Below, piece after piece: positions 16,279-19,814 of a stretch of 19,814 bases of DNA. The translations under genes and the position numbers were made by a program. Position 1 is the stretch's first letter, and every line of letters starts with the position of its first letter. The DNA is taken from NCBI GenBank assembly GCA_919901335.1, contig CAKKOZ010000054.1, forward strand, positions 20,433 to 40,246. Direction: 5' to 3'. This stretch comes from Nitrospiria bacterium (GTDB lineage Bacteria; Nitrospirota; Nitrospiria; JACQBZ01). Under the pieces are notes generated by a model. It had not been told where the DNA came from, ran no database searches, and was given only the letters and a program-made list of their open reading frames with translations.

Positions 16279-17847
16279 TTATCTGGCGTATTCAATGTAC
16301 CGATTCTCACGGATCACGGTGACCTTGATCTGGCCGGGATAGGCCAGCTCCTGCTCCACTTTCTTAGCGATCTCCCTTGAGATCATGGCCGATTCGGCAT
16401 CCGAGACCTCGTCCTGCTTTACGATGATCCGAATCTCACGTCCGGCCTGGATCGCATAGGCCTTCTCGACGCCCTTGAAGGTAATGGCAAGCTGTTCCAA
16501 TTTTTCCAACCGCTTCACGTACGTTTCAGCCGATTCCCTCCGAGCGCCTGGTCTCGCCGCCGAAAGACCCTCTGCACCCATCACGAGGATCGACTCGATG
16601 CAGTTCGCCTCGATCTCACCGTGGTGGGCGGCGACGGCATTCACCACCTTGGGCGACTCGCCGTACCGCTTGACCAGTTCACCCCCCAAGGCCGCATGGG
16701 ATCCTTCTTCCTCATGACTGATCGCCTTGCCGATGTCATGGAGCAGCGCCGCCCGCTTGGTCAATTTTACGTCCATGCCCAGTTCCGAAGCCATGATCCC
16801 GGCGATAAAGGCCGCCTCCCGTGAATGGGCCAGATTGTTTTGTCCGTAGCTGGTCCGGTACTTGAGGCGTCCCAGTGTTTTCACGATCTCGGGATGGATG
16901 TCCTGAAGTCCAAGGTCGAAGATGATCTTCTCGGCCTCTTCCTTCATCAGTTTGTCCAGCTCCTTTTTAACCTTCTCAACCATCTCCTCGATCCGGGCCG
17001 GATGAATCCTCCCATCCGACATCAAACGCTCCAGAGCGATCTTCGCGATCTCCCGACGGTAGGGATCGAACCCCGAGATGATCACCGCATCCGGCGTGTC
17101 GTCGATGAGCAGGTCAATGCCCGTGGCGCTTTCCAGCGCACGGATATTGCGGCCCTCGCGGCCGATGATCCGTCCCTTCATGCCTTCGTTCGGCAGGTTC
17201 ACGACCGAGATGGTCGCCTCAGCGATATAATCCCTCGACAACCGCTGCATGGCGGTGACCATGATCTCTTTCGACTCCCGTTCGGCCTTCTCGCGGGTTT
17301 CTTCCGTGATCCGCTTCATCATCTTGGCCGCGTCGTACCTCGCCTCTTCTTCCATCGCGTGCATCAGCTGTTTCTTGGCCTCCTCGGCCGTGATGCCTGA
17401 TACCCGTTCCAGCTGCTGCCGCTGCTCGCGCAGACTGTCTTCCAACTGCGTTTCCTTTTCTCGAATCACTTTTTCCCGCCCCACCAGATCCCGATCCAAT
17501 CGGTTCAGATCGTTCTCGCGACGATCCAACTGGCCGGCCCGCTTATCCAGCTGCTCTTCCCGCTGGCCCAGACGGCGCTCCAGCGCGGTCAGTTCCGAAC
17601 GGCGCTCCCGTGTTTCCTTTTCAAGCTCTGTTCGCTCCTGCAGGAGACGGCCCTTGCTTTCGATCTGGGCCTCTCGCTGTTTGTTCTCGGCCTCCTGTTC
17701 GGCGTTGCGGATGACCCGCGCCGCCATGGCTTCCGCCTCTTGAAGCTTTCTGGAAATTCCTTCTCGACGAAGGTAAAACCCGACCGCCACACCGGCCAGA
17801 CCGGCTCCGATCGCTGTGATGACTGCAATGATCCAGGCAGTAATCAT
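16279..17847 (-). CDS. rny: Ribonuclease Y
   Basis: The 522-residue protein has an N-terminal membrane helix (about 3-25), a long charged coiled coil (about 30-200), a KH domain (about 212-275, GRIIGREGRNIRALE) and an HD domain with the catalytic pair LLHDIGKA (H370-D371). RNase Y is a membrane-tethered endoribonuclease that starts mRNA decay and replaces RNase E in many bacteria. ATG 17847 is chosen over an in-frame codon at 17910 because the membrane helix begins right here and a purine-rich AGGAAGGGG site lies just upstream. It is the first protein gene of the long minus-strand run and has a 444-nt gene-free leader after the 6S RNA. Confidence 0.97.
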   Translation of the reverse strand: MITAWIIAVITAIGAGLAGVAVGFYLRREGISRKLQEAEAMAARVIRNAEQEAENKQREAQIESKGRLLQERTELEKETRERRSELTALERRLGQREEQLDKRAGQLDRRENDLNRLDRDLVGREKVIREKETQLEDSLREQRQQLERVSGITAEEAKKQLMHAMEEEARYDAAKMMKRITEETREKAERESKEIMVTAMQRLSRDYIAEATISVVNLPNEGMKGRIIGREGRNIRALESATGIDLLIDDTPDAVIISGFDPYRREIAKIALERLMSDGRIHPARIEEMVEKVKKELDKLMKEEAEKIIFDLGLQDIHPEIVKTLGRLKYRTSYGQNNLAHSREAAFIAGIMASELGMDVKLTKRAALLHDIGKAISHEEEGSHAALGGELVKRYGESPKVVNAVAAHHGEIEANCIESILVMGAEGLSAARPGARRESAETYVKRLEKLEQLAITFKGVEKAYAIQAGREIRIIVKQDEVSDAESAMISREIAKKVEQELAYPGQIKVTVIRENRYIEYAR

Positions 17848-18291
17848 CGTCACCCCTTCCTCATGTTGAAGAGATCCATTATTGGACATGCCTGCCGCGG
17901 TTCGCAGCACGCAGGCTGGTTACAGATGAAGAAAAACAGGCGGGCAGATCAGGACGTCTGTGCTGAAGAAAGAAATGGGACGGGTGGATCGCTGGATCAA
18001 AGGCACATGTTCGAGGTTTTGGTTTCTATTGCATGAAACGACCGTGACCCATAAGACCGCACATCATGGGTCGCTGCCGGCGACTTCCGACCGGTCGAAT
18101 CCAAAACCGTATTCATGCCTCCTGCCATTATCCAAACGTTAAGGTTCTCCGGTTCACTTCCTTTGGTTCAGACATCAAACCGGATTGGTTCCCCCTTAAT
18201 ATCGAAATCCAAAACCATCCCATTCTTCTTTATTCTCTTTATTCAGAACGTCTCAATATCGTTTCCCGACCTGCTCTTCTCCCTTGTTAAA
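17848..18291 (-). other. Gene-free leader between 6S RNA and rny
   Basis: This 444-nt stretch holds no credible protein gene. On the minus strand the longest ATG frames are about 31 and 39 codons, with no family likeness. A 7-bp inverted repeat (GACCCAT 18046-18052 / ATGGGTC 18066-18072) and some weaker ones are visible, but no terminator with a T-run and no strong promoter for rny. rny may therefore be read from the 6S promoter through this leader. Its length suggests post-transcriptional control of rny, which is inference. Confidence 0.5.
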
Positions 18292-18480
18292 ATCAAGCCC
18301 CCGCGGCTGCCGTGGCGAAGTGGAATGTCTTAAACCCGGGTATCCAGGTGGGCGCCGTGATGGAAACTTTAGGCTTCCCCTCGTTACATGGGGCTTGCAC
18401 ACCATTTCCAGAATACAGCTCCCAAAGACAAGGTGTTGGGTCAAATTTTCTCACCCCTCACCAACATCGCAGGGACAACT
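18292..18480 (-). ncRNA. ssrS: 6S RNA
   Basis: About 185 nt on the minus strand carry the 6S hallmarks. The ends pair (CCCUGCG at 18474-18468 with CGCGGGG at 18305-18299). An apical stem has GGAAA pairing UUUCC around a GCCCC / GGGG hairpin, with the conserved GGGGAAGCCUAAAG segment. On the 3' side of the open bubble is an ACCUGG-AUAC-CCGGGU hairpin, the counterpart of the E. coli ACCUUG hairpin. 6S RNA mimics an open promoter and sequesters sigma-70 RNA polymerase in stationary phase. Position upstream of rny is what I recall from other bacteria, where zapA often precedes it; no zapA is seen here. Exact ends are uncertain. The promoter at 18525-18553 would give a start near 18518, so a 5' precursor is possible. 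Confidence 0.85.
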
Positions 18481-18524
18481 CGTTCAGCCCTTATGGACGA
18501 CTCCAGACATTTCTTCCCGGGGCC

Positions 18525-18553
18525 AGTGTAGCAAAACATTACCAACAATTCAA
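18525..18553 (-). promoter_or_regulatory. Promoter of the 6S RNA (and perhaps rny)
   Basis: On the minus strand, TTGAAT (18553-18548), a 17-nt spacer and TACACT (18530-18525) each match four of six sigma-70 positions. A start near 18518 lies about 40 nt before the paired 5' end of 6S RNA, which suggests a trimmed precursor. Confidence 0.5.
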
Positions 18554-18594
18554 GTAAAAAATGGCCCTCGCAAACCCAATAAACGAAAGCCGCT

Positions 18595-18612
18595 GGAGGG
18601 GACTGCCCCTAC
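18595..18612. repeat. GTAGGGGC palindromic repeat, short degenerate copy
   Basis: On the minus strand it reads GTAGGGGCAGTCCCCTCC. Only a short 4-bp GGGG/CCCC hairpin remains, but the GTAGGGGC edge is identical to the copies at 9182-9239 and 16244-16271. The TAG of this edge is the proC stop codon. Confidence 0.6.
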
Positions 18613-19427
18613 CTATTTCCTAATTCCATCGACCGCTTCGTGGCCGCCTCGACCGCCTCGATCAACGTCGCGCGGAGGCCGCCGCGTTCCAACGCCGAGA
18701 TCCCGGCGATCGTCGTTCCACCGGGCGAGGCCACCTGATCTTTGAGCTCCCCGGGATGTTTCTTCGTTTCGAGCACCATCTTCGCCGCGCCGGCCACGGT
18801 CTGGGCCGAAAGAAACATCGCCACGGCGTTGGGCAGGCCCATCTTCACACCGCCCTCGGCCAGCGCCTCGATTACCATGAAGACAAAGGCCGGGCCGCTT
18901 CCGGACAGCCCCGTCACGGCATCCAGATGCTTTTCGGAAAGCTCAACCGCCACGCCCACCGCCTCAAGGATCGTCTTCACGTTCTCGACGTCTTCCTTCG
19001 TCGCCCGCTTTCCCGGGCTGAAGGCCGCGGCTCCCTGGCCGATTAAGGCCGGCGTGTTCGGCATTACGCGAATGATCCGCGCCTCGGCGCCCGCGACCTC
19101 CTCGATCGCCTTGATCGGTACGCCGGCCGCGATCGAGACGATGAGGTGATCTTGGGTCAGCAGTCCTTTCACCTCCTGAAGCACGGAACGAATCATGTCG
19201 GGCTTTAAGGCCAGCAGGATGGTCTCGGCCGATTTGACCACGATGGAATTGTCCGAGGTCGTTTTAATCCCGGTATCCTGCTTCAAAGCCGAAAGCAGAC
19301 CGGGATCTACATCGCTTGCCGTAATCTTATCGGGTGAGAGAACCCCGGCCTTTAAGATTCCGCGGATCAAGGCCGATCCCATCTTACCCGCCCCGATCAC
19401 GCCCAATCGCCGCTTCAGTTTCGCCAT
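18609..19427 (-). CDS. proC: Pyrroline-5-carboxylate reductase
   Basis: The 272-residue protein is of normal ProC length. It reduces 1-pyrroline-5-carboxylate to proline with NAD(P)H, the last step of proline synthesis, in the cytoplasm. The Rossmann motif GVIGAGKMGSAL (9-20), RVMPNTPALIGQG, GLSGSGPAFVF and the C-terminal VASPGGTTIAGI signature are present. ATG 19427 has GGAGGG 6 nt upstream and a promoter with a matching leader, so an in-frame codon at 19493, upstream of the promoter, was rejected. The TAG stop comes from the palindromic repeat at 18595-18612. Confidence 0.97.
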   Translation of the reverse strand: MAKLKRRLGVIGAGKMGSALIRGILKAGVLSPDKITASDVDPGLLSALKQDTGIKTTSDNSIVVKSAETILLALKPDMIRSVLQEVKGLLTQDHLIVSIAAGVPIKAIEEVAGAEARIIRVMPNTPALIGQGAAAFSPGKRATKEDVENVKTILEAVGVAVELSEKHLDAVTGLSGSGPAFVFMVIEALAEGGVKMGLPNAVAMFLSAQTVAGAAKMVLETKKHPGELKDQVASPGGTTIAGISALERGGLRATLIEAVEAATKRSMELGNR

Positions 19428-19455
19428 CGCAAACCCTCCAAAATCATTCGCTCTC

Positions 19456-19484
19456 AGAATACTCCGAACGCCCGCCATTTTCAA
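19456..19484 (-). promoter_or_regulatory. Promoter of proC
   Basis: On the minus strand, TTGAAA (19484-19479, five of six), a 17-nt spacer and TATTCT (19461-19456, four of six) predict a start near 19449. The resulting leader of about 22 nt carries the GGAGGG ribosome site. Confidence 0.65.
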
Positions 19485-19539
19485 GCGGTTCAAACCGTTC
19501 CCGGCCGATTAAGACCACTCTGGCAGCGGCCTCGTTGGT

Positions 19540-19568
19540 TTGACACGTGCCTATTGTTGGCGTACCAT
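19540..19568 (+). promoter_or_regulatory. Promoter of the helix-turn-helix gene
   Basis: A perfect TTGACA (19540-19545), a 17-nt spacer and TACCAT (19563-19568, four of six) predict a start near 19575, about 29 nt before ATG 19604. Confidence 0.7.
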
Positions 19569-19574
19569 GCCAAC
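19556..19574. promoter_or_regulatory. Dyad operator over the -10 box
   Basis: GTTGGC (19556-19561) and its complement GCCAAC (19569-19574) flank the -10 box exactly. A further GTTGG lies 22 nt upstream at 19534-19538, next to the -35 box. This is a likely binding site for a repressor, perhaps the product of the gene itself. Confidence 0.5.
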
Positions 19575-19603
19575 GATTAAAGCGAGATACAGGGGAAAAC
19601 ACC

Positions 19604-19814
19604 ATGAAGATTAAAAAAGTTCAGATCGGGATCAAAGGAATCAAAAAAGCTCTTGATGATTTCGTGCAGGCCGGAGCGGCCATTGAGCGAGGGGGAAAAG
19701 TAAAGCGGGAGGTTGGAATTTACTTTGAGAACATCGCCGCCTTCCGAAAAACTTTGACCCCCAAGCGATTAGAACTCCTGCATCTGATTAAAACGCGCCG
19801 CCCCAAGAGTCTCC
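19604..19814 (+). CDS. Helix-turn-helix regulator, HVO_A0114-like (C-terminus beyond window)
   Basis: Seventy residues are visible. The N-terminus is basic (MKIKKVQIGIKGIKKALDDF), followed by FENIAAFRKTLTPKRLELLHLIKTRRPKSL. The last part resembles the start of the winged helix in MarR/ArsR-like HVO_A0114-type proteins, where 'TPKRLELL..I....P.S' leads into the recognition helix. Some such proteins (TumA) are antitoxins of TumE toxins and repress their own operon. ATG 19604 has AGGGG 8 nt upstream. A good promoter with a dyad over its -10 box precedes it. No toxin gene is present upstream in this window; one could lie downstream. The family call is tentative because the DNA-binding helix is cut off. 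Confidence 0.65.
   Translation, partial: MKIKKVQIGIKGIKKALDDFVQAGAAIERGGKVKREVGIYFENIAAFRKTLTPKRLELLHLIKTRRPKSL

Noticed and set aside
18001..18123. 39-codon minus-strand frame starting MNTVLDSTGRK in the rny leader
   Set aside because: The GGAGG is only one base from the ATG, and the peptide has no recognisable feature; support is too weak for a gene.
18253..18444. 63-codon minus-strand open frame in the 6S region, and several plus-strand frames there
   Set aside because: The region folds and reads as 6S RNA; the frames have no ribosome site or family likeness.
19567..19614. 15-codon open frame MPTIKARYRGKHHED just before the helix-turn-helix gene
   Set aside because: Its ATG lies within the -10 box, upstream of the predicted transcription start, so it would not be translated from this promoter.

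Overview
This 19.8 kb window is a dense, GC-rich stretch of a bacterial chromosome made up mostly of housekeeping genes. I see no rRNA, tRNA, CRISPR array, transposase or phage gene. The gene set (SecA with an insertion after its first ATPase segment, 6S RNA next to rny-ymdB, xseA-xseB-ispA-dxs-tlyA, a GAF-GGDEF diguanylate cyclase) fits a Gram-negative environmental bacterium. Nitrospirota or a neighbouring phylum is my best guess, but this rests on memory of gene order and protein style, not on a search.

Left part (1-3.6 kb): a partial P-loop ATPase runs off the left edge on the minus strand and is divergent from rmuC. The rmuC promoter lies so close to the start codon that the mRNA may be leaderless. 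rmuC converges on a diguanylate cyclase gene, and the two stop codons overlap. The cyclase is the last gene of a minus-strand unit secA > nitrilase-family gene > cyclase, joined by a short gap and a 4-nt overlap. The nitrilase-family protein has the Lys and Cys of the catalytic triad but Pro where the catalytic Glu is expected.

Middle part (6.3-7.9 kb): secA has its own promoter. A strong terminator separates it from a cold-shock gene. Next is a membrane-anchored M23 (LytM) peptidase gene with a near-consensus sigma-70 promoter.

Right part (7.9-18.5 kb): a minus-strand run of ten genes, transcribed in the order rny, ymdB, xseA, xseB, ispA, dxs, tlyA, a UDP-sugar epimerase, a galE-like epimerase and cutA. 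Most junctions overlap or have gaps of 20 nt or less. It combines RNA turnover, exonuclease VII, isoprenoid precursor synthesis, rRNA methylation and nucleotide-sugar epimerisation. Upstream of rny is a 444-nt gene-free leader, then a 6S RNA gene with a promoter. Further upstream is proC, divergent from a partial helix-turn-helix regulator gene that runs off the right edge and whose -10 box lies inside a dyad.

A small family of palindromic repeats bounded by GTAGGGGC / GCCCCTAC sits in three intergenic spots of the right part. In two of them the repeat itself supplies the TAG stop codon of the gene before it. No new multi-gene system is evident. The most interesting items are the nitrilase with the missing Glu inside the secA operon, the stop-donating repeats, and two substitutions at normally conserved positions in DXS.
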